This document shows positions 31,321 through 41,215 of a stretch of DNA of 47,235 nucleotides, piece after piece (positions within the stretch are counted from its first letter, which is position 1; the number at the start of each line of letters is the position of its first letter). Made by a program: the position numbers and the translations under genes. Under the pieces are notes generated by a model. That model saw only the letters and a program-made list of their open reading frames with translations. It was not told where the DNA came from and did no database searches. Source of the stretch: Chitinophagaceae bacterium (lineage in GTDB: Bacteria; Bacteroidota; Bacteroidia; Chitinophagales; Chitinophagaceae). Where the stretch lies: contig CANCRO010000011.1 in NCBI GenBank assembly GCA_947380605.1, positions 1-47,235 on the forward strand. The letters run 5' to 3'.

Positions 31321-32649
31321 ATGAAGATAGCAGTAATAGGAACTGGGTATGTAGGATTAGTCACTGGAACGTGTTTTGCGGAAACGGGTAACGATGTTAT
31401 TTGTGTAGATATTGATCAATCAAAAGTTGAAAAATTATCTTCTGGTCATATCACTATTTATGAGCCAGGACTAGAAAAAATATTTTTAAAGAATCAAAAG
31501 GATGAGCGATTGAGTTTCACTACCTCTTTGTCAGAAGGTATTAAAGATGCGCAGGTTATTTTTCTTGCACTTCCTACTCCTCCTGGAGAAGATGGTAGTG
31601 CTGATTTGAAATATATTTTGGGAGTGGCAAAAGAATTGGGTGCATTAATTAAAAAAGGAGATTATAAAGTAATCATTGATAAGAGTACGGTGCCGGTTGG
31701 GACAGCTGAAAAAGTTAGACAAGCTTTGATGGATAATGGAGGTGTAGAAGGAACTTTTGATATCGTTAGTAATCCTGAGTTTTTAAGAGAAGGGGTAGCT
31801 GTAGAGGACTTTATGAAACCAGATAGGGTGGTGATTGGCACTTCTTCTGAAAAAGCTAAAATTATATTAAGTGAATTATACGCTCCTTTTGTTCGTCAAG
31901 GAAATCCGATTATTTTTATGGATGAAAAAAGTGCAGAGCTGACCAAATATGCAGCGAATTCTTTTTTAGCAATGAAAATAACTTTCATGAATGAGATAGC
32001 TCAACTCTGTGAATTGCTGGGAGCTGATGTGGATATGGTGCGAAGAGGCATTGGAAGTGATGATCGAATTGGAAAACGTTTTTTATTTCCTGGGATTGGA
32101 TATGGTGGAAGTTGCTTTCCAAAAGATGTGCAGGCCCTAGCAAAATCATCTACGGAAGTTGGGTATAGTTTTAAAATATTGGAGGCAGTGATGGAGGTGA
32201 ATGAAAAGCAAAAGCTTCATTTAATTCCTAGTATTAAGGCTTATTTTAAAAATGAATTGAGAGGTAAGAAAATAGCGTTGTGGGGATTAGCTTTTAAGCC
32301 CAATACGGATGATATTCGTGAAGCTCCCGCCTTATATTTGATAGAGGCTTTATTGGCTGCAGGTGCTACCGTTGCAGCTTTTGATCCAGAAGCTATGCAA
32401 AATGTAAAAGAGTTGGTGGGGGAAACAATTTCTTTTGTTGATAATCAATATGAAGCATTGCAGGATGCTGATGCGCTGGTCATAGCAACGGAATGGAGTG
32501 AATTTAGAACGCCTAATTTTGATAAAATAAGCGCTCTATTAAAAAATAAAGCGATTTTTGATGGACGCAATCTCTTTGATTTAAATAAGATGGCTGACCT
32601 GGGTTATCATTATGTAAGTATCGGCAGAAAAGTGGTGGAGAATAAATAA
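31321..32649 (+). CDS. ugd: UDP-glucose 6-dehydrogenase
   Basis: MKIAVIGTGYVGLVTGTCFAETGNDVICVDID, KSTVPVGTAEKVR, SNPEFLREGVAVEDFMKPDRVVIG, GIGYGGSCFPKDVQAL. Start trimmed from the 31210 ORF start. Confidence 0.95.
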   Translation: MKIAVIGTGYVGLVTGTCFAETGNDVICVDIDQSKVEKLSSGHITIYEPGLEKIFLKNQKDERLSFTTSLSEGIKDAQVIFLALPTPPGEDGSADLKYILGVAKELGALIKKGDYKVIIDKSTVPVGTAEKVRQALMDNGGVEGTFDIVSNPEFLREGVAVEDFMKPDRVVIGTSSEKAKIILSELYAPFVRQGNPIIFMDEKSAELTKYAANSFLAMKITFMNEIAQLCELLGADVDMVRRGIGSDDRIGKRFLFPGIGYGGSCFPKDVQALAKSSTEVGYSFKILEAVMEVNEKQKLHLIPSIKAYFKNELRGKKIALWGLAFKPNTDDIREAPALYLIEALLAAGATVAAFDPEAMQNVKELVGETISFVDNQYEALQDADALVIATEWSEFRTPNFDKISALLKNKAIFDGRNLFDLNKMADLGYHYVSIGRKVVENK

Positions 32650-32680
32650 TAAATTCAGAAATTTTTAATTTACAAATCAT

Positions 32681-33667
32681 ATGTCATCAAAACGTGTATT
32701 GATAACTGGAGCTGCTGGTTTTTTGGGTTCCCACCTTTGTGATAAATTTATTAAGGAGGGTTATTCAGTATTAGCAATGGATAATTTGATTACGGGAGAT
32801 TTGAAAAATATAGAGCATCTATTTAAATTAAAAGAGTTTGAATTTTATGAGCACGATGTCTCCAAATACATACATGTATCTGGAGAGTTAGATTATATTT
32901 TACATTTTGCATCTCCTGCTAGTCCGATAGATTATTTAAAAATCCCTATTCAAACATTAAAGGTGGGTTCTTTAGGAACGCATAATTGTTTGGGTCTCGC
33001 CCTATCAAAAAAAGCAAGAATATTAGTAGCTAGTACCAGTGAAGTATATGGTGATCCGTTGGTGCATCCACAAAATGAATCTTACTGGGGAAATGTAAAT
33101 CCAGTTGGCCCAAGGGGTGTATACGATGAGGCAAAGAGATTTCAGGAAGCCATCACAATGGCCTATCATACTTTTCATCAGCTAGAAACTAGAATTATAA
33201 GAATATTTAATACCTACGGACCAAGAATGCGTTTAAATGATGGACGTGCTTTACCTGCTTTCATTGGACAAGCCTTGCGAGGAGAAGATTTAACGGTGTT
33301 TGGAGATGGAAGTCAAACGAGGAGTTTCTGTTATGTGTCAGATTTGGTGGAAGGAATCTACCGCTTATTACTTAGCGACTATTCCCAACCGTTAAACATA
33401 GGTAACCCCGATGAAATTTCTTTGAAAGATTTTGCAGAAGAAATTATCCAACTCTCTGGAACCGATAAACAAGTTGTTTACAAACCTTTGCCAACAGATG
33501 ATCCTAAGCAACGTCAGCCAGATATTTCAAAGGCTAAGGAAGTGTTGGGTTGGAAGCCAACGATAGGCAGAAAAGAGGGGTTAAAAATTACTTACGACTA
33601 TTTTAAATCATTGCCAAAAGAAGAACTTTATAAATTCCCCAAAGAATTCTCCAAGACGGTGAAATAG
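32681..33667 (+). CDS. UDP-glucuronate decarboxylase (UDP-xylose synthase, SDR family)
   Basis: [87 protein letters not shown]. Confidence 0.9.
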   Translation: MSSKRVLITGAAGFLGSHLCDKFIKEGYSVLAMDNLITGDLKNIEHLFKLKEFEFYEHDVSKYIHVSGELDYILHFASPASPIDYLKIPIQTLKVGSLGTHNCLGLALSKKARILVASTSEVYGDPLVHPQNESYWGNVNPVGPRGVYDEAKRFQEAITMAYHTFHQLETRIIRIFNTYGPRMRLNDGRALPAFIGQALRGEDLTVFGDGSQTRSFCYVSDLVEGIYRLLLSDYSQPLNIGNPDEISLKDFAEEIIQLSGTDKQVVYKPLPTDDPKQRQPDISKAKEVLGWKPTIGRKEGLKITYDYFKSLPKEELYKFPKEFSKTVK

Positions 33668-33764
33668 CCATTGCAACAACAATTAGTAGCTGCTGCAACT
33701 GTAAATGATTAGATTATTTTACATATTGAATAATAAAATAATATATTTACAAAAAATACAAAGG

Positions 33765-33797
33765 TCCCTTTTGTTATTTGTCAATAAGGGATTTTTT
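33765..33797 (+). terminator. Terminator-like hairpin between the UDP-xylose synthase gene and the next gene
   Basis: TCCCTTTTG...CAATAAGGGA stem with small bulge, followed by TTTTTT. Confidence 0.5.
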
Positions 33798-33802
33798 ATT
33801 CA

Positions 33803-35113
33803 ATGGTTAAGGATGTAAAATATATGTATCAAGACTTACTCAATAAAAACAAGCAACTCGCAGTGATTGGATTAGGCTATGTAGGGCTTCCAATAGCATT
33901 GGCATTTGCAAAAAAAATTAAAGTAATTGGTTTTGATAGTAATCCAAAAAGAGTGGACATGTTGAAAAACAACATTGATCCAAGTCAAGAATTAGAAAAA
34001 GAAGCTTTTGAGAATAGTGATATTGAATTTACAGCAGATTTAGCAACTTTAAAAAAGGCCAATTTCTTTATTGTAGCGGTACCTACACCAGTAGATGATC
34101 ATAATATTCCCCATCTAGTACCTATTCAAAAAGCTTGTGAGTCGATAGGAAAAGTTATCAAGAAAGGAGATTATGTGGTATTTGAAAGTACGGTATATCC
34201 TGGATGTACAGAAGAAGATTGTATCCCCATCATTGAAAAAATTTCAGGTTTAAAAAATATCATTGATTTTAAAAGCGGTTATTCTCCCGAAAGAATTAAT
34301 CCAGGTGATAAGGAACATACCCTTGATAAGATTATTAAAATTGTTAGTGGCTGCGATAAAGAAAGTTTAGACCAAATTGAATTGGTTTATAAGCTAGTAG
34401 TTTCGGCAGGAATCCATAAAGCTTCTAGCATAAAGGTAGCCGAGGCTGCTAAAGTAATTGAAAATACGCAGCGTGATTTAAACATAGCGCTGATGAATGA
34501 GCTGTCGATAATTTTTGACAGAATGGGTATCAATACCTACGAAGTATTGGAAGCTGCGGGTACCAAATGGAATTTTCTAAAATTTCAGCCTGGTCTGGTA
34601 GGTGGACATTGCATTGGTGTAGATCCCTATTATCTTACTTACAAATCGAGGGAATTAGGACACGACAGCCAGGTGGTTTTGGCTGGAAGATTTATTAATG
34701 ATGGCATGGCAAGTTATATTGCAAAAAAAATCTTACAACATATCATCATTCACAATGGCAATGTTAAGCGAACTAAGGTTTTAGTGATGGGAGCCACTTT
34801 TAAAGAAAATGTAAGTGATATAAGAAATAGTAAGGTAGCAGATGTAATTAAAGAATTGAAATCATTTTTAGTAAATGTGGAAATTACAGACCCCTTTGCG
34901 AAAAGTGAGGAGCTTTCTGCATTGTATGGTTTTGAGCTAACGGATAAATTAGCAGATGACTATGACGCGGTGCTTGTAGCGGTTCCTCACCAAGCCTACA
35001 AAAATCTGGATGACGATTATTTTACGAGCATCTCTAAACCCTCAGCAATGATTGCAGATATTAAAGGTATTTTCAGAGACAAAATTCACAACAGACATTA
35101 TTGGAGTCTTTAG
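33803..35113 (+). CDS. Nucleotide-sugar (UDP-HexNAc) dehydrogenase, WecC/TviB-like
   Basis: LAVIGLGYVGLPIALAFAKK, ESTVYPGCTEE, GYSPERINPGDKEHTLDKIIKIVSG, GLVGGHCIGVDPYYLTYKS. Start may be 33824 (MYQDLL). Confidence 0.92.
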   Translation: MVKDVKYMYQDLLNKNKQLAVIGLGYVGLPIALAFAKKIKVIGFDSNPKRVDMLKNNIDPSQELEKEAFENSDIEFTADLATLKKANFFIVAVPTPVDDHNIPHLVPIQKACESIGKVIKKGDYVVFESTVYPGCTEEDCIPIIEKISGLKNIIDFKSGYSPERINPGDKEHTLDKIIKIVSGCDKESLDQIELVYKLVVSAGIHKASSIKVAEAAKVIENTQRDLNIALMNELSIIFDRMGINTYEVLEAAGTKWNFLKFQPGLVGGHCIGVDPYYLTYKSRELGHDSQVVLAGRFINDGMASYIAKKILQHIIIHNGNVKRTKVLVMGATFKENVSDIRNSKVADVIKELKSFLVNVEITDPFAKSEELSALYGFELTDKLADDYDAVLVAVPHQAYKNLDDDYFTSISKPSAMIADIKGIFRDKIHNRHYWSL

Positions 35114-35157
35114 TGATCGAAATAATTGAATTTTTATAAATCAAATTTGCATTTATC

Positions 35158-36156
35158 ATGACTTCTTCCTTTCATTCAAAAGACCTCAGTCAGGATAGTT
35201 TTTTGGTAACAGGTGGAGCTGGTTTTATCGGGAGTCATATAGCCGCCTATCTGCTAAGCAATGGAGCAAAAAAAGTAAGGGTATTAGATAATTTGGTGAA
35301 CGGTTTTCAAGGTAACCTTGATTTACTTCGTTCCTATTCTTCTTTTGAATTCATGGAAGGAGATATAAGAAATCAAGATACCTGTTTTAATGCTTGTAGA
35401 GATATCAATTATATTAGTCATCAGGCTGCAGTAGGCTCGGTACCTCGTTCAATAAAGGAGCCCGTTTACTTTAACGAAGTAAATGTTGGTGGCTTTGTAA
35501 ATATGTTGAAAGCAGCTGCTGATAATAAAGTAAGACAATTTGTTTATGCATCTTCTTCCTCCGTATATGGTGATGAGCCGAACCTTCCTAAAATAGAGAG
35601 CCGGGTAGGTAATTGCCTTTCGCCTTATGCCATAACAAAAAAAACAAATGAATTATATGCCAATGTATTTGCTCAAGTGTATGGTTTAAATTTGTTAGGC
35701 TTTCGTTATTTCAATATTTTTGGGCCTCGACAGGATCCTGACGGTGATTATGCAGCGGTGATTCCATTATTTATAAAAGGTATTTTGAAAGAAACTCCTG
35801 TATTTATTAATGGAGATGGCGAGCAAACCAGAGATTTTACACCTGTAGAAAATGCTGTTCAAATAAACATACGGGGTATGTTGTCTGAAAAAAATGAAGC
35901 GTTGAATAAAGTGTACAATGTGGCAATGGGAGAAAGTTTTTCTGTTAACTACCTTTTTAATTTTTGTAAAAAATATTTACAAAGTAATTTTGAAGCTAGT
36001 TACAGGGAATCTAGAGTAGGAGATATTAGGAATTCATTGGCAGATATTTCTCTGGCCAAAAATATATTGGGCTATTCCCCCACTAAAAATTTTGAACAGG
36101 GTTTAATTGAAACGATTGAGTTTTTTAAAGATAAATATTCAATAACGCATCCTTAA
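35158..36156 (+). CDS. NAD-dependent UDP-HexNAc 4-epimerase, WbpP/TviC-like SDR
   Basis: FLVTGGAGFIGSHIAAYLL, HQAAVGSVPRSIKEPVYFNEVNVGGFVNML, ASSSSVYGDEP, SPYAITKKTNE. Confidence 0.9.
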   Translation: MTSSFHSKDLSQDSFLVTGGAGFIGSHIAAYLLSNGAKKVRVLDNLVNGFQGNLDLLRSYSSFEFMEGDIRNQDTCFNACRDINYISHQAAVGSVPRSIKEPVYFNEVNVGGFVNMLKAAADNKVRQFVYASSSSVYGDEPNLPKIESRVGNCLSPYAITKKTNELYANVFAQVYGLNLLGFRYFNIFGPRQDPDGDYAAVIPLFIKGILKETPVFINGDGEQTRDFTPVENAVQINIRGMLSEKNEALNKVYNVAMGESFSVNYLFNFCKKYLQSNFEASYRESRVGDIRNSLADISLAKNILGYSPTKNFEQGLIETIEFFKDKYSITHP

Positions 36157-36206
36157 TTCGTATTTAATATTAACTACCTATTTAATTTATTATAAAAATC
36201 CTTTTA

Positions 36207-36761
36207 ATGCCTATTATCCAAACCGATTTCCCTGATTTGTTAATTGTTGAACCACAAGTTTTTGAAGACAGTAGAGGTTATTTTTATGAAAGTTATAATG
36301 AGAGGGTTTTTTCCGCACAGGGTATCACTATGAAATTTGTTCAGGATAATCAGGCTAGGTCATCTTATGGCGTAATACGCGGTTTACATTTTCAATTACC
36401 TCCTTTTGCACAAACTAAATTAATAAGAGCATTGTCAGGAAGTATTTTAGATGTTGCAGTAGATATCAGAAAAGGATCGCCTACTTACGGCAAAGTATTT
36501 TCAATTGAATTAACTGCTGAAAATAAAAAGCAATTATTAGTACCCAAAGGTTTTGCACATGGGTATTCTGTTTTAAGTGAAACAGCAGAAGTGATGTATA
36601 AGTGTGACGAATTTTATAATAAGCAAAGTGAAGGAGGTTTGTTGTATAGTGATTCCAAGCTTGCTATTGATTGGGGTATTCCAGCAGCTAAGGCCATTGT
36701 TGCAGAAAAAGATTTGCTGCTTCCAGGAATCGAAAAATTCGAAAGTAATTTTATTTTTTAA
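36207..36761 (+). CDS. rfbC: dTDP-4-dehydrorhamnose 3,5-epimerase
   Basis: FEDSRGYFYESYN, VQDNQARSSYGVIRGLHFQLPPFAQTKLIRAL, DVAVDIRKGSPTYGK, PKGFAHGYSVL. Confidence 0.94.
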   Translation: MPIIQTDFPDLLIVEPQVFEDSRGYFYESYNERVFSAQGITMKFVQDNQARSSYGVIRGLHFQLPPFAQTKLIRALSGSILDVAVDIRKGSPTYGKVFSIELTAENKKQLLVPKGFAHGYSVLSETAEVMYKCDEFYNKQSEGGLLYSDSKLAIDWGIPAAKAIVAEKDLLLPGIEKFESNFIF

Positions 36762-36773
36762 TAGCCATTTTTC

Positions 36774-37670
36774 ATGTCGAATAAAAAAATCGTTTTAGTA
36801 ACTGGGGCAAATGGACAATTAGGGAGCGAAATGCAGAAGCTGTCTGTTCATTATCCTAAATATGAATTTTTATTTGTTACTAGGAATGAATTACCAATTG
36901 ATGACGATAAAGCGCTAGCAAATTTTTTTTCAACTCAACGAATTGATTATTGTGTCAATTGTGCAGCCTATACAGCTGTTGACAAGGCTGAGACAGATTC
37001 AGAAAAAGCCTTTATTATCAATGGATTTGCAGTAGGTAATTTGGCAAAGTATTGTAAATCACAGGGAGCCCCTTTCATTCATATTTCTACAGATTATGTA
37101 TTTGATGGAACTGGCACCAGTCCTTACAAGGAAGCGGATACAGTAAATCCTGTCAACTTGTATGGAGCATCAAAGTTAAAGGGTGAACAGCTAGCAATAG
37201 AGCATAATCCCGATTCAATTATCATTCGAACCTCTTGGGTGTATTCGTTCAGTGGAAATAATTTTGTAAAGACAATGCTACGTCTAATGAAAGAAAGACA
37301 AAGCATTCAAGTGGTTAGTGATCAGGTGGGCTGTCCTACTTATACGGCAGATTTAGCGTCAGCTATTATGCAGATAATTGACCAGTTAAAACAATCCCCA
37401 TCTATTTTGAATCAGATCAGAGCAATAGGACAAATATTTAATTTTTCTAATCAAGGAGTAACTAATTGGTACCAATTTGCTTTAGCTATCAAGGAGCTTT
37501 CTGGAAGCAGTTGCGCGGTGAATCCAATACTTTCTTCGCAGTATCCTACGCCTGCAAAACGTCCTGCTTACTCAGTGCTGGATACCAGTAAAATTCAAGA
37601 AACTTTTCATTTAGCTATTCCTAATTGGAAAGACAGCCTCCAAAAATGTGTCAAACTTTTGGTTGGTTAA
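36774..37670 (+). CDS. rfbD: dTDP-4-dehydrorhamnose reductase
   Basis: VLVTGANGQLGSEMQ, CAAYTAVDKAETDSEKA, ISTDYVFDGTGTSPYKEADTVNPVNLYGASKLKGEQ, RTSWVYS. Confidence 0.94.
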   Translation: MSNKKIVLVTGANGQLGSEMQKLSVHYPKYEFLFVTRNELPIDDDKALANFFSTQRIDYCVNCAAYTAVDKAETDSEKAFIINGFAVGNLAKYCKSQGAPFIHISTDYVFDGTGTSPYKEADTVNPVNLYGASKLKGEQLAIEHNPDSIIIRTSWVYSFSGNNFVKTMLRLMKERQSIQVVSDQVGCPTYTADLASAIMQIIDQLKQSPSILNQIRAIGQIFNFSNQGVTNWYQFALAIKELSGSSCAVNPILSSQYPTPAKRPAYSVLDTSKIQETFHLAIPNWKDSLQKCVKLLVG

Positions 37671-37968
37671 CTAAATAATTTTCTTCTTCGTTATTTCTTT
37701 GGAGGTGTTTTTTGGAGAGTACAACTTGGGTTTAGCTTCGAAATTTGCTATTGGAAGGAACTTCTTTCTGAAAATTTCTTTTTTAGTCAATTTTAGTAGG
37801 GCAACAATGGTATTTTGTATTAGCTAGGGCAGAAACCTAAAAAATGCCTAACTAATCCTTGATATTTTCTGATTTATATTCCTTTTCCATTTACTTTTGT
37901 TCCTTTATTTCTTATATGCTTCCCAGATAACATGTATAAGATGTTTTTTTACCAAAAAATTAAGCGTA

Positions 37969-39951
37969 GTGTCAACTAAAGTTAATAAAGTAACAGCAGC
38001 AGGTTTGCTGGTTGCTTTGGGTATTATTTATGGAGATATCGGAACATCTCCTTTGTACGTTTTTAATGCAATTATAAATAGTAGAGAAATTTCTGAATTG
38101 CTAGTAGTGGGAGGACTTTCATGTATTATTTGGACACTAACTCTTCAGACAACATTAAAGTATGTAGTACTTACATTGAAAGCAGATAATAAAGGTGAGG
38201 GGGGGATATTTTCATTATACACTTTGGTAAGACGTCAAAAAAAATGGTTAGTAATTCCTGCTATGATAGGAGGTGCAGCCTTGCTTGCAGATGGAATGAT
38301 AACCCCTGCCATCTCGGTAGCTTCTTCAATTGAAGGTTTGAAACAAATCGATGCGTTTAAAAATATCAGTCAGCAGCAGGTAATTTATATTGTGCTTAGT
38401 ATTCTTGCCTTATTATTTTTTCTTCAAAAATTCGGGACTGCATCCATTGGGAAATTGTTTGGCCCAATTATGATGATTTGGTTTACGATGCTGGCTATTC
38501 TAGGTATCGTCCATTTGCAAGATGATTTGAGTATTTTTAAAGCATTCAATCCTTACTATGCTGTAAAGTTATTGACGTTATATCCTAAGGGCTTTTGGAT
38601 ATTGGGTGCTGTTTTTCTTTGCACTACTGGAGCAGAAGCCCTTTATAGTGATCTGGGCCATTGCGGCCGAGCAAATATTCGGTATTCATGGGTGTTTGTT
38701 AAGACTTGCTTAATCATCAATTATTTAGGTCAAGGAGCTTGGTTATTGGCAACTTTCAAAGGGCAAGTAATTACGGATGAAATAATTAAGGGTGGGTTTA
38801 ATCCTTTTTTTGGAGTAATGAGTGATCAATTTAGATTGATTGGATTGGTGATAGCTACTTTTGCTGCCATCATTGCAAGCCAAGCATTGATTAGCGGTTC
38901 GTTTACGCTTATCAGTGAGGCGATACGATTAAATCTTTGGCCACGCATGAAAATTAATTATCCTTCAGAGGCAAAAGGACAGTTATTTATACCGGGTATT
39001 AATTTATTACTTTTTGTAGGCTGTTGTGCTATTGTACTTTATTTTAAATCTGCTAGTGCAATGGAAGCTGCTTATGGATTAGCGATTACTTTGTGTATGT
39101 TATCTACCTCAATTTTATTTGCCAATTTTTTGGTGTCTAAGAGAACGAATTCATTACTCATTTATTTATATCTATTTATTTATCTAACATTAGAGTGCGT
39201 TTTTCTATTTGCCAATTTGGATAAATTTCCTCATGGAGGATATATAGCAGTAATGGTGGGCGGTGGATTGTTTATAGTAATGTATGTTTGGTTTCGCAGT
39301 AGAAAAATTAAAAATCGATATGTTGAGTTTGTAAGGCTGGAAGAATATATCCCCAAATTAGAAGAATTGAGTAACGACAACTCGGTTCCTAAATATGCAA
39401 CTCATTTGGTGTATATGACGAGCGCTAATAATCCTAAAGAAATTGAACATAAAATTATTTATTCCATTTTAAGTGGAAAACCAAAACGGGCAGATATATT
39501 TTGGTTTGTTCACGTTGACACCTTGGATGATCCCTATACCAGTGAGTATGTTGTGGAGCATATTATTCCCAATGATATTATTAGAGTTGAATTTAGATTA
39601 GGATTTAGAGTGGCTCCTCGTGTAAATCTGATGTTTAAAAAGGTGGTAGAAGATTTGGTGGCCAATAAAGAGGTAAATGTAACGAGTCGATATGAAAGCC
39701 AGCAGCGTAATAATGAAGTAGGAGATTTTCAATTTGTAGTGATGGAAAAGTTCTTGGCACAGGATAATGAACTTCCTTTTATGGAGCGTATTATTATGCA
39801 ATTATATTTCTGGATAAAAGAAGTTTCTTTAAGTGAAGAAAAAGGTTTTGGACTCCAACAAAGTAATGTGGTGGTAGAAAAATACCCTTTGATTGTAGCT
39901 CCAGTTAGCAAAATAAAACTATCTAGAATTTATACAGATGAGGACGAATAA
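37969..39951 (+). CDS. kup: KUP/HAK/KT-family potassium uptake protein
   Basis: ALGIIYGDIGTSPLYVFNAI, KADNKGEGGIFSLYTLVR, LLADGMITPAISVASSIEGL, GAEALYSDLGHCG. GTG start at 37969 (VSTKVNKV) preferred over the 37897 ATG. Confidence 0.92.
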   Translation: MSTKVNKVTAAGLLVALGIIYGDIGTSPLYVFNAIINSREISELLVVGGLSCIIWTLTLQTTLKYVVLTLKADNKGEGGIFSLYTLVRRQKKWLVIPAMIGGAALLADGMITPAISVASSIEGLKQIDAFKNISQQQVIYIVLSILALLFFLQKFGTASIGKLFGPIMMIWFTMLAILGIVHLQDDLSIFKAFNPYYAVKLLTLYPKGFWILGAVFLCTTGAEALYSDLGHCGRANIRYSWVFVKTCLIINYLGQGAWLLATFKGQVITDEIIKGGFNPFFGVMSDQFRLIGLVIATFAAIIASQALISGSFTLISEAIRLNLWPRMKINYPSEAKGQLFIPGINLLLFVGCCAIVLYFKSASAMEAAYGLAITLCMLSTSILFANFLVSKRTNSLLIYLYLFIYLTLECVFLFANLDKFPHGGYIAVMVGGGLFIVMYVWFRSRKIKNRYVEFVRLEEYIPKLEELSNDNSVPKYATHLVYMTSANNPKEIEHKIIYSILSGKPKRADIFWFVHVDTLDDPYTSEYVVEHIIPNDIIRVEFRLGFRVAPRVNLMFKKVVEDLVANKEVNVTSRYESQQRNNEVGDFQFVVMEKFLAQDNELPFMERIIMQLYFWIKEVSLSEEKGFGLQQSNVVVEKYPLIVAPVSKIKLSRIYTDEDE

Positions 39952-40020
39952 GCGCTAAGCTTTTAAAATTCAAGCCATTGTTTTTATTAATATTTAGTAA
40001 ATTTCTGAGTTGCTGTCAAT

Positions 40021-40323
40021 ATGAAAACGATCACTCCTGAAGAGCTGGTTAAATGGATGAATGAAAAAGTCAGTATTCAATTGATTGATGTTAGAGAACG
40101 CTTTGAACATGAAGATTTCAATATCGGGGGGAAACTCATTCCGCTCGGAGAACTTACTCATTATTTGGACAACATTGAAAAAGAGGTGCCGGTAATTGTA
40201 TATTGCCAAAAAGGAATTAGAAGTCATATCGCTATTCAAAGACTAGAAAATAAATTTCCTTTTGAAAATCTTTATAATTTGACTGGTGGAATGGACGAGT
40301 GGAGAAAGAAGATAAACTATTAA
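40021..40323 (+). CDS. Rhodanese-like domain protein
   Basis: QLIDVRERFEHEDFNIGG, PVIVYCQKGIRSHIAIQRL (active-site Cys loop), LTGGMDEWRKKI. Confidence 0.9.
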   Translation: MKTITPEELVKWMNEKVSIQLIDVRERFEHEDFNIGGKLIPLGELTHYLDNIEKEVPVIVYCQKGIRSHIAIQRLENKFPFENLYNLTGGMDEWRKKINY

Positions 40324-40387
40324 ATTCCCTTTTAATTTTAATTGTTAATTTCAATAGTTAATGTAGATAAAAGAATTAACTCCCTCC

Positions 40388-41176
40388 ATGTCATCGACCC
40401 TTGTTTATATTATTGTTGGGTATCTATTGCTTTTGCTGGTGGCCTATTTGGTTCAAGAGAGATTTATTTTCAAACCTGAAAAGTTGAATCAAAATTTTAA
40501 GTACCAGTATCAAGCTCCTTTCCGTGAATTATTTTTTGATATTGAACCAGGGGTAAGCATCAATGGACTTCATTTTTATGTAGAAAAGCCCTTAGGATTG
40601 GTATTGTATTTTCACGGCAATAGCAGAAGTATCAAAGGGTGGGCAAAATATGCTACTGATTTTTTCAGATATAATTATGATGTTGTTTTGGTGGATTATA
40701 GAGGTTTTGGAAAAAGTACGGGTAAGCGCAGTGAAAAAGATATGTTGAGTGATATGCAATTTGTATATAATCGATTGGCTGCAAGCTATCAAGAAAATCA
40801 TTTGATTATTTATGGAAGAAGTCTGGGTAGTGGTTTTGCAGCACATTTGGCTAGTGAGAATAAACCACGCTATCTAATTTTGGATGCGCCTTATTTTAGT
40901 TTTAAAAAAGTAGCAGAAAGGTTTTTACCGATTCTTCCCATGAAGTTTTTACTTCGATTTCATATACGCACAGACAAATGGTTGCCGAAAGTCAATTGTC
41001 ATACCTACCTTATTCATGGAACGAATGATTGGTTAATTCCCATTAGCAATAGTGAAAAACTACTTGCCCTTAATCCAAGAAAAGTTACATTAATCCGAAT
41101 AAAGGGAGGTGGTCACAATGATTTACCTTCTTTTCCAGAATACCATAATTTTTTACGGGATATTTTGAAAAGCTAA
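40388..41176 (+). CDS. Membrane-anchored alpha/beta hydrolase (BEM46/ABHD-like)
   Basis: N-terminal TM; YFHGNSRSIKGWA, YGRSLGSGFAAHLA (GxSxG), HGTNDWLIP, GGGHNDLPSF. Confidence 0.85.
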   Translation: MSSTLVYIIVGYLLLLLVAYLVQERFIFKPEKLNQNFKYQYQAPFRELFFDIEPGVSINGLHFYVEKPLGLVLYFHGNSRSIKGWAKYATDFFRYNYDVVLVDYRGFGKSTGKRSEKDMLSDMQFVYNRLAASYQENHLIIYGRSLGSGFAAHLASENKPRYLILDAPYFSFKKVAERFLPILPMKFLLRFHIRTDKWLPKVNCHTYLIHGTNDWLIPISNSEKLLALNPRKVTLIRIKGGGHNDLPSFPEYHNFLRDILKS

Positions 41177-41215
41177 TTGTTCTGAACTGTTAGTAACTTG
41201 CACTCATTGTAAAAA

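Noticed and set aside
36604-36798. 64 aa + ORF overlapping the rfbC/rfbD junction
   Set aside because: Out of frame with two well-supported CDSs and no recognisable features.
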